NCBI GenBank assembly: GCA_964460075.1
Contig: CAYWPC010000009.1
Location: 20,382 to 84,381 of the forward strand
Source of the DNA: JAMBLL01 sp964460075
GTDB lineage: Bacteria; Actinomycetota; Acidimicrobiia; Spongiisociales; UBA5794
DNA length: 64,000 nucleotides
Direction: 5' to 3'
Shown here: positions 44,879-53,295 of the stretch, piece by piece
Position numbering within the stretch: the first letter of the stretch is position 1
Layout of the letters: every line of letters starts with the position of its first letter
Position numbers and translations under genes: made by a program
The notes under the pieces: model-generated
What the model was told of the DNA's origin: nothing
The model's database searches: none
Seen by the model: the letters and a program-made list of their open reading frames with translations, nothing else

Positions 44879-45877
44879 ATGAGGTGCGCAGTTATCGGTG
44901 CAGGATCGTGGGGAACGACGGTGGCCTCGATGCTCGCTGCCCGCGTCCCGACGACCATATGGGCACGGCGCGCTGAGATTGCTGAGAACATAAACCACAA
45001 GCACAGCAACGAGGCCTATCTGAGCGGCTTCGAGCTCTCGCCGGAGTTGCGCGCGACGAACGAGTTGGAAGCGGCGATCCGGGGCGCATCGGTCATCATC
45101 ATGGCCGTGCCATCGCACGGATACCGAGACGTCCTCGCCCAAGCCGCGGCCCACATCCCCGAGCAAACGCCGATCATCTCGCTATCGAAGGGCATCGAGG
45201 CAGAGACGCTCATGCGGATGACAGAGGTGACCTTCGACGTGCTCCCCGATCACGATCCGAATGTCATAGGCGTGATGAGCGGACCGAACCTGGCGAACGA
45301 GATCATGGCCGGTCAGCCAGCCGCAACGGTCGTGGCCGTTGCCAATGCGGACGTCAGACGGTCCGTCCAACACATGATCACAACATCCTCGTTCAGGGCC
45401 TACACGAATCGAGACGTCATCGGATGTGAGTCCGCTGGTGCGGTGAAGAACGCCATGGCGATCGCAGCAGGCATGGCTGCAGGCAAGGGCTTCGGTGACA
45501 ACACGCTCGCGACACTGGTCACGAGAGCCCTCGTGGAGATGACACGTCTCGGCATTGCAATGGGTGGCGAGGCGAGAACGTTTTCGGGTCTTGCCGGCAT
45601 GGGAGATCTCTTCGCGACCTGCAGCAGCTCGCAGAGCCGCAACCATAAGGTTGGCTTTGGCCTCGGCTGCGGTCGCGATCTGCAATCGATCATCGACGAC
45701 ATGGATATGGTCGCCGAAGGTGTGAAGTCGACGCGTGGGATTCTGGCTCTCGCTGAGAGACATGGTGTCGAGATGCCGATAGCTCAAGGAGTCGGCGCCG
45801 TTCTCTACGAAGGGCTCGACGTCGCCGAGGCACTGCAACGATTGATGATGCGAGAGGCCAGGAGCGAATTCGACTGA
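44879..45877 (+). CDS. gpsA: NAD(P)H-dependent glycerol-3-phosphate dehydrogenase
   Basis: 332 residues. MRCAVIGAGSWGTTVASMLA binds NAD(P)H; IIMAVPSHGYRDVL, SLSKGIEAETLMRMTEV, VMSGPNLANEIMAGQPAATVV, the catalytic-Lys segment CESAGAVKNAMAIAAGMAAGKGFGDNTLATLVTRAL and TFSGLAGMGDLFATCSS follow in order. It reduces dihydroxyacetone phosphate to sn-glycerol-3-phosphate for phospholipids. Confidence 0.97.
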   Translation: MRCAVIGAGSWGTTVASMLAARVPTTIWARRAEIAENINHKHSNEAYLSGFELSPELRATNELEAAIRGASVIIMAVPSHGYRDVLAQAAAHIPEQTPIISLSKGIEAETLMRMTEVTFDVLPDHDPNVIGVMSGPNLANEIMAGQPAATVVAVANADVRRSVQHMITTSSFRAYTNRDVIGCESAGAVKNAMAIAAGMAAGKGFGDNTLATLVTRALVEMTRLGIAMGGEARTFSGLAGMGDLFATCSSSQSRNHKVGFGLGCGRDLQSIIDDMDMVAEGVKSTRGILALAERHGVEMPIAQGVGAVLYEGLDVAEALQRLMMREARSEFD

Positions 45878-45892
45878 CGGTCGAGATAGGGC

Positions 45893-46507
45893 CTACGGAC
45901 TGTGTCCCACAAACCGGGCGCGGGCATCCTCGGCTTCGGCCCGCACATAGCAACCATCGAGATGGTCGTTCACCAGACCCATGGCCTGCATGAAGGCGTA
46001 GATGGTTGTGGGACCGACAAATTTCCAGCCCCGGGCCTTGAGATCCTTCGAGATTGCTGTTGAATCATCGGTCGAGGAAGCAATATCGACCGGTGGGCCT
46101 TTTCGTTGAGGCTCGTGCATCCAGAAGAACTCAGCAATCGAGCCGAACTCGTCGATCATCTCAAGAGCTCGCTGCGCATTGTTGATCGTCGCCTCAATCT
46201 TGCCGCGGTGACGCACGATTCCTGCATCCTGGAGCAACCGCTCCACATCCGTTGAGGTGTAGGTCGCAACCACGCCGGGATTGAAGTCTCGGAAGGCGGC
46301 CCGGAAGTTCTCCCTCTTCCGAAGGATCGTGAGCCAACTCAACCCGGACTGGAACCCCTCGAGACACACCTTCTCGAACAGGCGGCAGTCATCGCCTTGC
46401 GGGAATCCCCACTCGGTATCGTGATACACCTCGTAATCGGCGTCGCCGACACCCCACCAGCACCTGACCAAACCGTCCGATCCGGTGGTGACATGTTGAT
46501 CAACCAT
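45893..46507 (-). CDS. tag: DNA-3-methyladenine glycosylase I
   Basis: 204 residues. Zinc-snap ligands RCWWG (Cys) and YHDTEWG (His) at the N-terminus match H-x3-C in VNDHLDGCYV at the C-terminus. The catalytic core FEKVCLEGFQSGLSWLTILRKRENFRAAFRDF and RHRGKIEATINNAQRAL is standard. It excises 3-methyladenine from DNA. The chorismate mutase gene lies 27 bases upstream on the same strand. Confidence 0.96.
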   Translation of the reverse strand: MVDQHVTTGSDGLVRCWWGVGDADYEVYHDTEWGFPQGDDCRLFEKVCLEGFQSGLSWLTILRKRENFRAAFRDFNPGVVATYTSTDVERLLQDAGIVRHRGKIEATINNAQRALEMIDEFGSIAEFFWMHEPQRKGPPVDIASSTDDSTAISKDLKARGWKFVGPTTIYAFMQAMGLVNDHLDGCYVRAEAEDARARFVGHSP

Positions 46508-46534
46508 CAGGATGCCCCGATCCGAGACCGTGCA

Positions 46535-46837
46535 TCATTCGGTGGACGGCGGTGCGGCGTCACGGATCGTTTTGCGCTGGGCGGCGCGTGAGTGAATGAG
46601 AACGACAGCCATCAACTCCTCGACATAGTCTGGATCGATGTTCCGCTCGACGGCCGCGGCGCGAAAGCGGTGAAGTAGCTCCCGCTCGCGATCCTCCGAG
46701 TACAAAGGAAGGCCTGCCTTCTGCTTGATCGAACCGATCTCCACAGAAACGTCGAGCCTGCGGGCGACGAGGTCAAGTAACTCGGAGTTGATCCGGTCGA
46801 TGTCCTCACGAAGCTGCTCGACCCGCTCGTAACCCAT
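46535..46837 (-). CDS. chorismate mutase, AroQ class
   Basis: 100 residues from ATG 46837, which has GGGAG eight bases upstream; the ATG at 46852 has no SD. All-helical AroQ fold with active-site residues: LREDIDRINSELLDLVARRLDVSVEIGSIKQKAGLPLYSEDRERELL supplies the two Arg, Lys, Asp/Arg/Glu of the fold. It converts chorismate to prephenate, which the TyrA-ACT enzyme encoded at 59490-60548 can use. The 169 bases upstream to 47021 hold nothing I can support. Confidence 0.92.
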   Translation of the reverse strand: MGYERVEQLREDIDRINSELLDLVARRLDVSVEIGSIKQKAGLPLYSEDRERELLHRFRAAAVERNIDPDYVEELMAVVLIHSRAAQRKTIRDAAPPSTE

Positions 46838-47021
46838 CGCTCGCACTCCCATTGTTGGTCGATCCGGGCCGCTGTTTCTCGAGCGCGTCCCCTCAACGAG
46901 GCAAGCTAACCGCCCAACGACCTAGAGGCAACATCGTATTCGCTCGGCGTCGCGTTGCTCTCCCCTCATCGGTCCTCGCCTGTCCCCCTGCATCTCCACA
47001 TCGTTGGCCAGCGGCCGGGGA

Positions 47022-48068
47022 TTAGCGGTCGATGGCATCGAGTGCAGCAACAGCGAGCAGTGGCGCAATCGGTTGGAACGAGGCGAATCGCTCGTCCGTG
47101 GTCTGTCCTTGAACGTAGCGGGCATAGATCTGCTCGATGATGACGGCGATCCGAAAGAGTGCAAGTGCCTCGTAGTACTTGGAGTCGACGAGGTCGAGAC
47201 CGCAACGGTTCGCGTATCGCTCTGCAACAGCGTCCTTCGACATGACCTCACCAATCGCTACCGCGTTTGCACCGAAGACGAGATACGTCGGATCGTCTGG
47301 CTGCACCCAATAGGCGAGCAGTGTGCCGAGATCTACGAGAGGATCGCCGAGTGTTGCCATATCCCAGTCGAAAACGGCGACGAGTCGACCGTCTTCACCG
47401 ATCATCGTGTTATCCAACTTGTAGTCGTTGTGCAGTATCGCGGTACGTTGAGGTTCGGGCGCTCGCTCGACAAGCAGCGAACTGACTACTTCCATTTCGC
47501 GAACTGGACGAGTGGCGCAGGCGAACCACCGGCTTGTCCATCCCGCGATTTGGCGTTCGACGAACCCCTCGGGTCGACCAAGGGACTCAAGGTCGACAGA
47601 CCGTGGCTCGATGGCGTGAAGATCCCCGAGGGCATCCACCAACGACTCGGCAACCGTTCTCTGCATGTCGGTGTCGGTGGCGAACGCGTCGGGCCATGTC
47701 TTGCGGACAACATGGCCGCGCCTGCGCTCCATGACGAAGAACGGCTTACCCATCACTGCAGGGTCATCACAGTAATGGAATGCCCGAGGCGCAAGGCTGA
47801 AGCGTCTCCAGAGTCGAGAGAGCACTCGATGCTCGCGCTCCATGTCGTGCCCGCCACGTGCGACCTGACCAAGCGGCGCACGACGCAACACATACTCTGT
47901 GCCGTCTGCACAGCGAGCCCGGTACGTGAGATTGGCTGCCCCCCCATGGAATTGGTCGAACAGCACCTCGTCGCATGGGAATAGATCCGGCAGGTGCTCT
48001 GTGAGATAACGCGACACCCGCGACTCGTCGAAGCGCTCTTCTGGCCGCACGGGCGCGGTGTCACTCAT
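47022..48068 (-). CDS. aminoglycoside-phosphotransferase-fold kinase (ACAD10/11-like APH)
   Basis: 348 residues from ATG 48068. The nucleotide loop FHGGAANLTYRARCADGTEYVLRRAPLG is followed by the catalytic loop AILHNDYKLDNTMI and VFDWDMATLGDPLVDLGTLLAYWV (the HxDxxxxN and DxD signatures). This branch, often labelled 'phosphotransferase family protein', is related to the kinase half of mammalian ACAD10/11 that phosphorylates 4-hydroxyacyl-CoAs; an antibiotic role is unlikely. The substrate remains open. The nearby hydroxyacyl-CoA dehydrogenase (51085) is compatible with lipid catabolism. Confidence 0.9.
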   Translation of the reverse strand: MSDTAPVRPEERFDESRVSRYLTEHLPDLFPCDEVLFDQFHGGAANLTYRARCADGTEYVLRRAPLGQVARGGHDMEREHRVLSRLWRRFSLAPRAFHYCDDPAVMGKPFFVMERRRGHVVRKTWPDAFATDTDMQRTVAESLVDALGDLHAIEPRSVDLESLGRPEGFVERQIAGWTSRWFACATRPVREMEVVSSLLVERAPEPQRTAILHNDYKLDNTMIGEDGRLVAVFDWDMATLGDPLVDLGTLLAYWVQPDDPTYLVFGANAVAIGEVMSKDAVAERYANRCGLDLVDSKYYEALALFRIAVIIEQIYARYVQGQTTDERFASFQPIAPLLAVAALDAIDR

Positions 48069-48099
48069 CACCACGAGCCTAGGAGCGCGAGTTGCGTCT

Positions 48100-49191
48100 T
48101 CACGAAACGAATGCTCCCCATGCAGCGACAAGGACGCCAACAGCGAATGCCATCGTTATCCCCACCTCGACTCCATGTCGCACGGCCGAGACCCCTCTGG
48201 CTCGAACCGCTGGTCTTGTCTCAACCGTCGAGGCGCCGATGAGACCTGCTATCACCAAGGCCGTACCTGCGCCGGCTAACGACCATGCACCGGCCACCTC
48301 GCCATCCAGTGCGATTCGATCGATCATCATCGAGAGAAACACAGCAGCGAGATACACGTTCGTGAAGCCGAAATATTGCATCGACGCCATCCGCTCAGCG
48401 CGGACCCGCAGGGGGAACATCACCATGGGTATCGCGGATGCCACAGCCACGACTGTATATATCCACCCGAGTCCTGCGACCGGCACAAGGATCAGCGTCA
48501 CCCCAACCGTTGCCATCGAGTACCAGAGGATCTGATCATGCGTCGGCCGAGGTCCCGCAACGACGGGAAACATAGGAACACCAGCCGCACGGTATTGGTC
48601 GGAGTATTTCAAGGAAAGGGACCAGAAGTGCGGCGGCGTCCACAACAAGACAATGGTGAACATGACCCAGGACGTCGTCGAAAGGCCTCCAGTGACCGCG
48701 GCCCAACCGATGAGCGCCGGAACAGCGCCGGCAGCACCACCGATTACGATGTTCTGCGTGCTCGAGCGCTTGAGCACGATCGTGTACACCACGATGTAGA
48801 ACCCGAACGCCACGAGAGACAGCACACCTGCGAGCAGGGTCGTCCCAATCCATAGGACCACAAACCCCGCAACTCCGAGAAGGACACCGAAGATCGTCGC
48901 CGCACGTGTTGACACGCGGCCAGTCGGCAGCGGACGACCCCGGGTGCGGGCCATGATCCCATCGATGTCGCGGTCGAGCACCTGATTGATCACGTTTGCT
49001 CCGCCGGCCGCCAGCGACCCGCCGACGAGGGTGACAGCCACGAGCCACATACCAGGCCATCCGCGATCGGCGACCACCATTGCCGGAAGCGTCGTGACGA
49101 GGAGCAGCTCGACAATCCTCGGCTTCGTCAGCTCGATGTATGTGGACAACCACGACACCGTGCGTTCATCGGCGGTAGGTCGCGCGTTCAC
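48100..49191 (-). CDS. ctaB: protoheme IX farnesyltransferase
   Basis: 363 residues from GTG 49191, which overlaps the ctaA stop (GTGA). UbiA prenyltransferase motifs: GGANVINQVLDRDIDGIMARTRGRPL (first Asp motif) and YTIVLKRSSTQNIVIGGAAGAVPALIGWAA, then WTPPHFWSLSLKYSDQYRAAGVPMFPV. It turns haem b into haem O. A C-terminal extension of about 60 residues with one or two extra helices follows the usual end (MMIDRIALDGE...). Confidence 0.96.
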   Translation of the reverse strand: MNARPTADERTVSWLSTYIELTKPRIVELLLVTTLPAMVVADRGWPGMWLVAVTLVGGSLAAGGANVINQVLDRDIDGIMARTRGRPLPTGRVSTRAATIFGVLLGVAGFVVLWIGTTLLAGVLSLVAFGFYIVVYTIVLKRSSTQNIVIGGAAGAVPALIGWAAVTGGLSTTSWVMFTIVLLWTPPHFWSLSLKYSDQYRAAGVPMFPVVAGPRPTHDQILWYSMATVGVTLILVPVAGLGWIYTVVAVASAIPMVMFPLRVRAERMASMQYFGFTNVYLAAVFLSMMIDRIALDGEVAGAWSLAGAGTALVIAGLIGASTVETRPAVRARGVSAVRHGVEVGITMAFAVGVLVAAWGAFVS

Positions 49192-50141
49192 ACAGACACA
49201 ACTTCCCTGTGTCTCACAGGAGCGTCGTCGAGAAGTGACACGCCGAGCAGAACGTAGGCGATCCACAACACGTCGGCGACCATCAAGTGCAGCACCTGCA
49301 TCGCGAGCGGTGTCAACAAGAAGATGCTTGAGACACCAATGAAGAATTGGCTGAGCACGATGAAGCTCACCGTGGCTGAGAGACGCCGCGATCGCGCAGA
49401 TCCGCTCCGGGACGTATCTGCTGCGATCCAGGCGACGAACAGCCCGCCAACGACGGCTACGACCGGATGCACGATTCTGAGCTTGCTCAGAATCGGTGCG
49501 GTGGGGCCAAACTTCGCACCGAGGTCACCTGTGACCGATACCGAAGGAAAGATCGTGTCAGCGAGTGCATTCAATCCACCCGTGGCACCGAGCGCGACGA
49601 TGACGACCGCCCCAGCAGCAAGCCATCGGACCGTCGCAGGACTGACCGACTTGCCTGAGGCCGAGAATCCGCTCCCCCACCACGCCGTGACTGCGAGCGC
49701 TCCCAGAAGGAGGAAGGTATTGGTGAGGTGGAGAGGTACGACGATCATGCGCCCAACCGAAATGTCGGCATCGACCCAACCATAGAGAACGAGTGCCGCA
49801 CCGAGCAGGGCCTCTATCACCAGGAACACGCCGGACACCACAGCAGCCTTCCTCACGATGTGACGCTTCGGGAACATCCACAGTGCAAGCACGACAAGTG
49901 CTGCAACGCCGAGGCCTGCGAGAACCGACGACACCCGATGCGAGAACTCAATGAGGGTCTCGACCGTGGCGTTCGGCGGCACAAACTGGTCGCCACACTT
50001 GGGCCACGTGTCGCCACACCCGGCGCCGGACCCTGTGGCCCGGACGATCGTTCCCCCGAGAACCACCAACACGTTGAACACCAATGTGGCCCATGCAACG
50101 ACGGCGAAAACACGCCGACGGCCCTGCGTCAGTTCGCTCAT
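49188..50141 (-). CDS. ctaA: haem A synthase
   Basis: 317 residues from ATG 50141. Eight-helix protein with the four conserved His (EFSHRVSS, PLHLTNT, IVHPVVAV, QVLHLMVAD) and the extracytoplasmic Cys pair GAGCGDTWPKCGD seen in Bacillus-type enzymes. Oxidises haem O to haem A for cytochrome aa3. Coupled to ctaB. No cytochrome oxidase subunit is in the window. Confidence 0.96.
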   Translation of the reverse strand: MSELTQGRRRVFAVVAWATLVFNVLVVLGGTIVRATGSGAGCGDTWPKCGDQFVPPNATVETLIEFSHRVSSVLAGLGVAALVVLALWMFPKRHIVRKAAVVSGVFLVIEALLGAALVLYGWVDADISVGRMIVVPLHLTNTFLLLGALAVTAWWGSGFSASGKSVSPATVRWLAAGAVVIVALGATGGLNALADTIFPSVSVTGDLGAKFGPTAPILSKLRIVHPVVAVVGGLFVAWIAADTSRSGSARSRRLSATVSFIVLSQFFIGVSSIFLLTPLAMQVLHLMVADVLWIAYVLLGVSLLDDAPVRHREVVSV

Positions 50142-50237
50142 GGCCGGCAGAGTACCCCACGGGGAGTGCCGCCACTGACGACGGTCCTTCGTCCAGGGGC
50201 GCGTGTCGAACATTGGGCCATCTTTCCGGGTTCCCTG

Positions 50238-50243
50238 TACCAT
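50238..50243 (+). promoter_or_regulatory. -10 hexamer TACCAT at leaderless distance
   Basis: TACCAT ends six bases before the ATG at 50250. Confidence 0.45.
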
Positions 50244-50249
50244 TCCCTC

Positions 50250-50342
50250 ATGAAGAAACTCATCGTGCTCGCAGTGCTGGCAGTCATCGCCGGCATCATC
50301 TACAAGGTGCTCACCACCGAGATTCCGATCGACGAGTCGTAG
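50250..50342 (+). CDS. 30-residue single-helix membrane peptide
   Basis: MKKLIVLAVLAVIAGIIYKV followed by LTTEIPIDES. A positively charged head, one membrane helix and an acidic tail make a plausible small membrane protein, resembling short actinobacterial 'MKKLLLLAVLA...' peptides. It has a leaderless promoter, lies between divergent ctaA and the hydrolase gene that starts 4 bases after its stop, and so is probably the first gene of that transcript. Function unknown. Confidence 0.6.
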   Translation: MKKLIVLAVLAVIAGIIYKVLTTEIPIDES

Positions 50343-50346
50343 CCCT

Positions 50347-51111
50347 GTGCTCCACGTTCGTCGATTCGGGTCTGGGCCCGCGGTCGTTGCACTCCACGGG
50401 TTCACACTGACCGGCGCACAGTTCGCCACTCCAGCCGTCCACCTCGACCGCACGGTGGTCGCACCGGATCTCCCAGGCCACGGCTTGAGTTTGAACGCTC
50501 CTGCGAGCATCGACTCGGCGGTTAGGGCAGTGAGCGAGATCATCAGAATGATCGACACCATGCCAGTCCTCCTCGGATACAGCCAAGGAGGGCGGATCGC
50601 ACTCGTCACCGCGCTCGAGCATCCGAACCTCATCTCACGTCTCGTCCTGATTTCGGCGACGCCAGGCATCGACGATCCGTCGTCGCGAGCCAAGCGCGCA
50701 CGTTCCGACGCCGAATTGGCTACACGGATCCGCGCGACGAGCCTTGACGTGTTCCTCGACTCGTGGACAACTCGAGGGATCACGTCCACGACGCACGTGG
50801 AACCGACCGATCGGGAGGCGGACCGACTGACCCGATCACAGAACACGCCTTCCGGTCTCGCAGCCGCTCTTGAGGGGATGGGACAGGGAGTTCAGACACC
50901 CGTGTGGGAGCGGCTCCACGAGTTGTCGATGCCCACCATGCTGATGCACGGATCGGAGGACACCAAATACGGAGCCATCGCTTCGCAGATGGTCAGATCG
51001 ATACCGCGATGTGAAGTCGTCTCGATTCCAGGCACCGGCCACAACCCTCTTCTGGAATCACCGGAAGCCACCTGTACAGCGATATCAGACTTCCTCGATG
51101 GGCCTCGGTGA
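50347..51111 (+). CDS. alpha/beta hydrolase, MenH-like
   Basis: 254 residues from GTG 50347. VVALHGFTLTGAQF (oxyanion), VVAPDLPGHGLS, the nucleophile elbow VLLGYSQGGRIALVTALEHPNLISRLVLISATPGI, the acid region MLMHGSEDTKYG and GTGHNPLLESPE (His). GYSxGGR is the pattern of MenH (SHCHC synthase of menaquinone synthesis), but no other men gene is near, so a general esterase is possible. Its end overlaps the convergent dehydrogenase gene by 27 bases. Confidence 0.85.
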   Translation: MLHVRRFGSGPAVVALHGFTLTGAQFATPAVHLDRTVVAPDLPGHGLSLNAPASIDSAVRAVSEIIRMIDTMPVLLGYSQGGRIALVTALEHPNLISRLVLISATPGIDDPSSRAKRARSDAELATRIRATSLDVFLDSWTTRGITSTTHVEPTDREADRLTRSQNTPSGLAAALEGMGQGVQTPVWERLHELSMPTMLMHGSEDTKYGAIASQMVRSIPRCEVVSIPGTGHNPLLESPEATCTAISDFLDGPR

Positions 51112-51951
51112 TCCGGACGACCAGTCGTAAAAGCCTCGTTGAGATTTCTTTCCTAGACGTCCCGAAGCGACCATCGAGCGAAGCAGGTCTGGAGGTGTGA
51201 ACCGTTCGCCGTACACGGAGGCGAGGTGATCGGCAATCTTGAGCCGCACGTCAAGACCCACGAGGTCTCCAAGCATCAGGGGACCCATTGGATGGCGGTA
51301 CCCGAGTGACATCGCCCTGTCGATCTCACTCGGTGCCGCAACGCCCTCTTCCACCATGCGTATCGCCTCCAGACCGACGAGCACACCGAGCCGACTGGTC
51401 GCAAAACCGGCAGCGTCGTTGATGACGGCTTGCTGCATGCCGAGGAACGCTACAAGCTCACCCACCGCCTCTAGGGTCTGGTCGCTCGTTTTCGATCCTC
51501 GAATCACCTCAACGAGTGACATAGCCCACACCGGGTTGAAGAAGTGCATGCCGGCGAATCGGTCGGGAGTCTCTAGCCCGTCAGCTAGAGAGTCGATGGA
51601 GATGCTCGATGTGTTCGAGGCAAGGACCACGGGCGACAGCTTTTCGGCAGCAACGAGGACAGTCGTCTTGAGATCGAAGTCTTCGATGACCGCCTCGATG
51701 ATCATATCGAGGCCCTCACCGAGTTCTTCGATCGACCCCACAGCAGTCAGGTTCCGAATCGCAACCTCCCCCTCTACCTCCGACATCTTTCCTCGCTCAA
51801 CCGCCGTTCGGAGCGTCTCGACCGTGCGTGCAACGGCGGCATGTGCCGTGCCCAAATCGATGTCCACGATCGCTGTCGTCGCACCATTCGCGGCAAATCG
51901 GTGCGCTATCCCTATCCCCATCGTTCCACCGCCGATGATCCCGACCTTCAT
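51085..51951 (-). CDS. 3-hydroxyacyl-CoA (3-hydroxybutyryl-CoA) dehydrogenase
   Basis: 288 residues from ATG 51951 with GGAGG four bases upstream; the frame stays open to 52200 but that part would overlap selD. VGIIGGGTMGIGIAHRFAANG binds NAD; LSPVVLASNTSSISI, FAGMHFFNPVWAMSLVEVIRG (catalytic His-Glu pair) and NDAAGFATSRLGVLVGLEAIRMVEEGVA follow. Acts in beta-oxidation or butyryl/PHB metabolism. Divergent from selD. Confidence 0.95.
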   Translation of the reverse strand: MKVGIIGGGTMGIGIAHRFAANGATTAIVDIDLGTAHAAVARTVETLRTAVERGKMSEVEGEVAIRNLTAVGSIEELGEGLDMIIEAVIEDFDLKTTVLVAAEKLSPVVLASNTSSISIDSLADGLETPDRFAGMHFFNPVWAMSLVEVIRGSKTSDQTLEAVGELVAFLGMQQAVINDAAGFATSRLGVLVGLEAIRMVEEGVAAPSEIDRAMSLGYRHPMGPLMLGDLVGLDVRLKIADHLASVYGERFTPPDLLRSMVASGRLGKKSQRGFYDWSSGSPRPIEEV

Positions 51952-52071
51952 GGTGCCTCCGTTGTTGGCTGAGACCCCAGCTTTGTCGAAGTTCGACATC
52001 GGATCAAGACAGCGGTCCGTTTGAGCAGCCTCGGAAGCACGTGTGGCGAGAATTCGAAACCGTTCGCTGCC

Positions 52072-52077
52072 TAGTGT
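52072..52077 (+). promoter_or_regulatory. -10 hexamer TAGTGT at leaderless distance before selD ATG
   Basis: TAGTGT ends six bases before ATG 52084, as at about eleven other starts in the window. This supports 52084 as the selD start, 42 bases upstream of the in-frame UGA. Confidence 0.55.
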
Positions 52078-52083
52078 TCCCTC

Positions 52084-53142
52084 ATGGAACCTATCCGCCT
52101 CACATCGTTCTCGCACGGCGCCGGTTGAGCGTGCAAGCTCGGACCTAACGAGCTGACGCAGGTTCTGCGTCCCTTGCACAATCACCCCGTTACGCAGCAT
52201 CCGGACCTCCTCGTGGGTATCGCCGGTTCAGATGACGCCGGTGTTTTTCGCATTGACGATGATCGAGCAATCGTCCAGACAGTCGACTTCTTCACACCAA
52301 TCGTGGACGATCCTTTCGATTGGGGTCGGATCTCTGCGGCCAACGCCCTCTCCGACATCTACGCGATGGGGGCAGAGCCTCTCACTGCCCTCCAGCTCAT
52401 TGGATGGCCGCGCGAATCCATCCCGTTCGACGTACTCCAGAGAGTCATCGAGGGAGGCATCGCCGTGATGGCTGATGCCCACTGCCTCATCGTGGGTGGC
52501 CACTCGATCGACGACGCCGAGCCGAAATATGGGTTCGCAGTCACAGGAGTCGCTCCACCCGACGACATCACGACCAACGCAGGGGCACGCCCTGGTCAGG
52601 TACTCGTTGTGACCAAGCCGATCGGTACAGGGATCGTCGCGACCGCTGTCAAGAACGGCACTGCCCCGAGGGAGGTCGAACAGGAAGCGATCAAAATCAT
52701 GACGACGCTCAACAAGGGTGCAGCCGATGCTGCACGCCGTGTTGGCGTCAAGACTGCGACAGACATAACCGGATTCGGGCTGCTCGGTCACCTCTCGGAG
52801 GTCGTGCGAGCCTCGAAGGTCAGCGCACACATCGATGTCGACTCGGTCCCAGTACTCGACGGCGTACATGAGCTCATCGACCAAGGGATGATCCCAGGCG
52901 GAACGAGACGCAACCTCGAAGCAGTCGAATCGATGTGCACGTTCGGTCCGCTCGGTCGGGAGAATCGGATACTCCTTGCGGATGCGCAGACCAGCGGCGG
53001 TCTGCTGCTCGTGGTCGACGCTCCGCTAGAGGCGGCCCTGCACCAAGCGCTGCAGGACGCGTCGACGCCTGGATGGACGATCGGGCGCATCATCGAACGC
53101 ACCTTCGCACACGGCCCTACCGGCGCAATCGAAACTTCGTGA
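52084..53142 (+). CDS. selD: selenide, water dikinase (SelD) containing a predicted selenocysteine
   Basis: 352 residues if UGA 52126-52128 is read as Sec. The frame from ATG 52084 gives MEPIRLTSFSHGAG-U-ACKLGPNEL..., matching the SelD N-terminus (L-T-x-x-SHGAG-C/U-x-C-K); the UGA falls on the catalytic Cys/Sec. Without it the longest frame starts at TTG 52174 and lacks the active-site head. Further landmarks: GSDDAGVFRIDDDRAIVQTVDFFTPIVDDPFDWGRISAANALSDIYAMGAEPLTAL (ATP and Mg binding), VVGGHSIDDAEPKYGFAVTG, TDITGFGLLGHLSEV, and the glycine-rich TSGGLLLVV. It makes selenophosphate from selenide and ATP. A SECIS-like fold follows the UGA. Partner tRNA-Sec is at 28.4 kb. Confidence 0.93.
52131..52179 (+). 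promoter_or_regulatory. candidate bacterial SECIS element, three-helix fold
   Basis: Two bases after the UGA, P1 pairs GTGCAAG (52131-52137) with CTTGCAC (52173-52179). Inside it P2 pairs CTCG (52138-52141) with CGAG (52149-52152), and P3 pairs GACGCA (52155-52160) with TGCGTC (52166-52171) around loop GGTTC. P3 closely resembles the apical part of E. coli fdhF SECIS (GC-AGGUCU-GC). The loop lies 32 bases after the UGA and begins with G, within what I recall for bacterial SECIS elements. Confidence 0.75.
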
Positions 53143-53162
53143 AAACTTTCTCATGAATGGAC

Positions 53163-53190
53163 TTGCTGTATGACGACATTGCGATATCCT
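53163..53190 (+). promoter_or_regulatory. weak promoter candidate ahead of mgtE leader: TTGCTG-16-TATCCT
   Basis: TTGCTG (53163-53168) and TATCCT (53185-53190), 16-base spacer. Transcription would start near 53197 and include the whole hairpin leader. Confidence 0.35.
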
Positions 53191-53200
53191 CAGTAGTGCT

Positions 53201-53295
53201 GGGTCGCCACAACGACCCTTAGCGGGTCCCCTCGTCCCCCCTGGGGGACCTGCCAACACAAGCAACGGGTCCCTATCCCCCTAGGGACCCGTTGC
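53201..53295 (+). promoter_or_regulatory. structured 5' leader of mgtE: three consecutive hairpins
   Basis: H1 GGGTCG/CGACCC (53201-53218), H2 GCGGGTCCCC/GGGGACCTGC (53222-53253) and H3 GCAACGGGTCCCTA/TAGGGACCCGTTGC (53262-53295, perfect 14 bp, 6-base loop). H2's right arm GGGACC is also complementary to H3's left arm GGTCCC, so alternative folds exist. No U-run follows H3. I cannot match it to the M-box or another known Mg2+ riboswitch. Confidence 0.5.

Noticed and set aside
51952..52200. N-terminal extension of the 3-hydroxyacyl-CoA dehydrogenase frame to 52200
   Set aside because: The GGAGG plus ATG at 51951 begins the Rossmann motif directly, and the extension would cover the selD head.
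53262..53295. H3 as a simple Rho-independent terminator of selD
   Set aside because: No U-run follows, it is 120 bases beyond the selD stop and lies within a multi-hairpin region close to mgtE; kept as leader candidate, with termination still possible.
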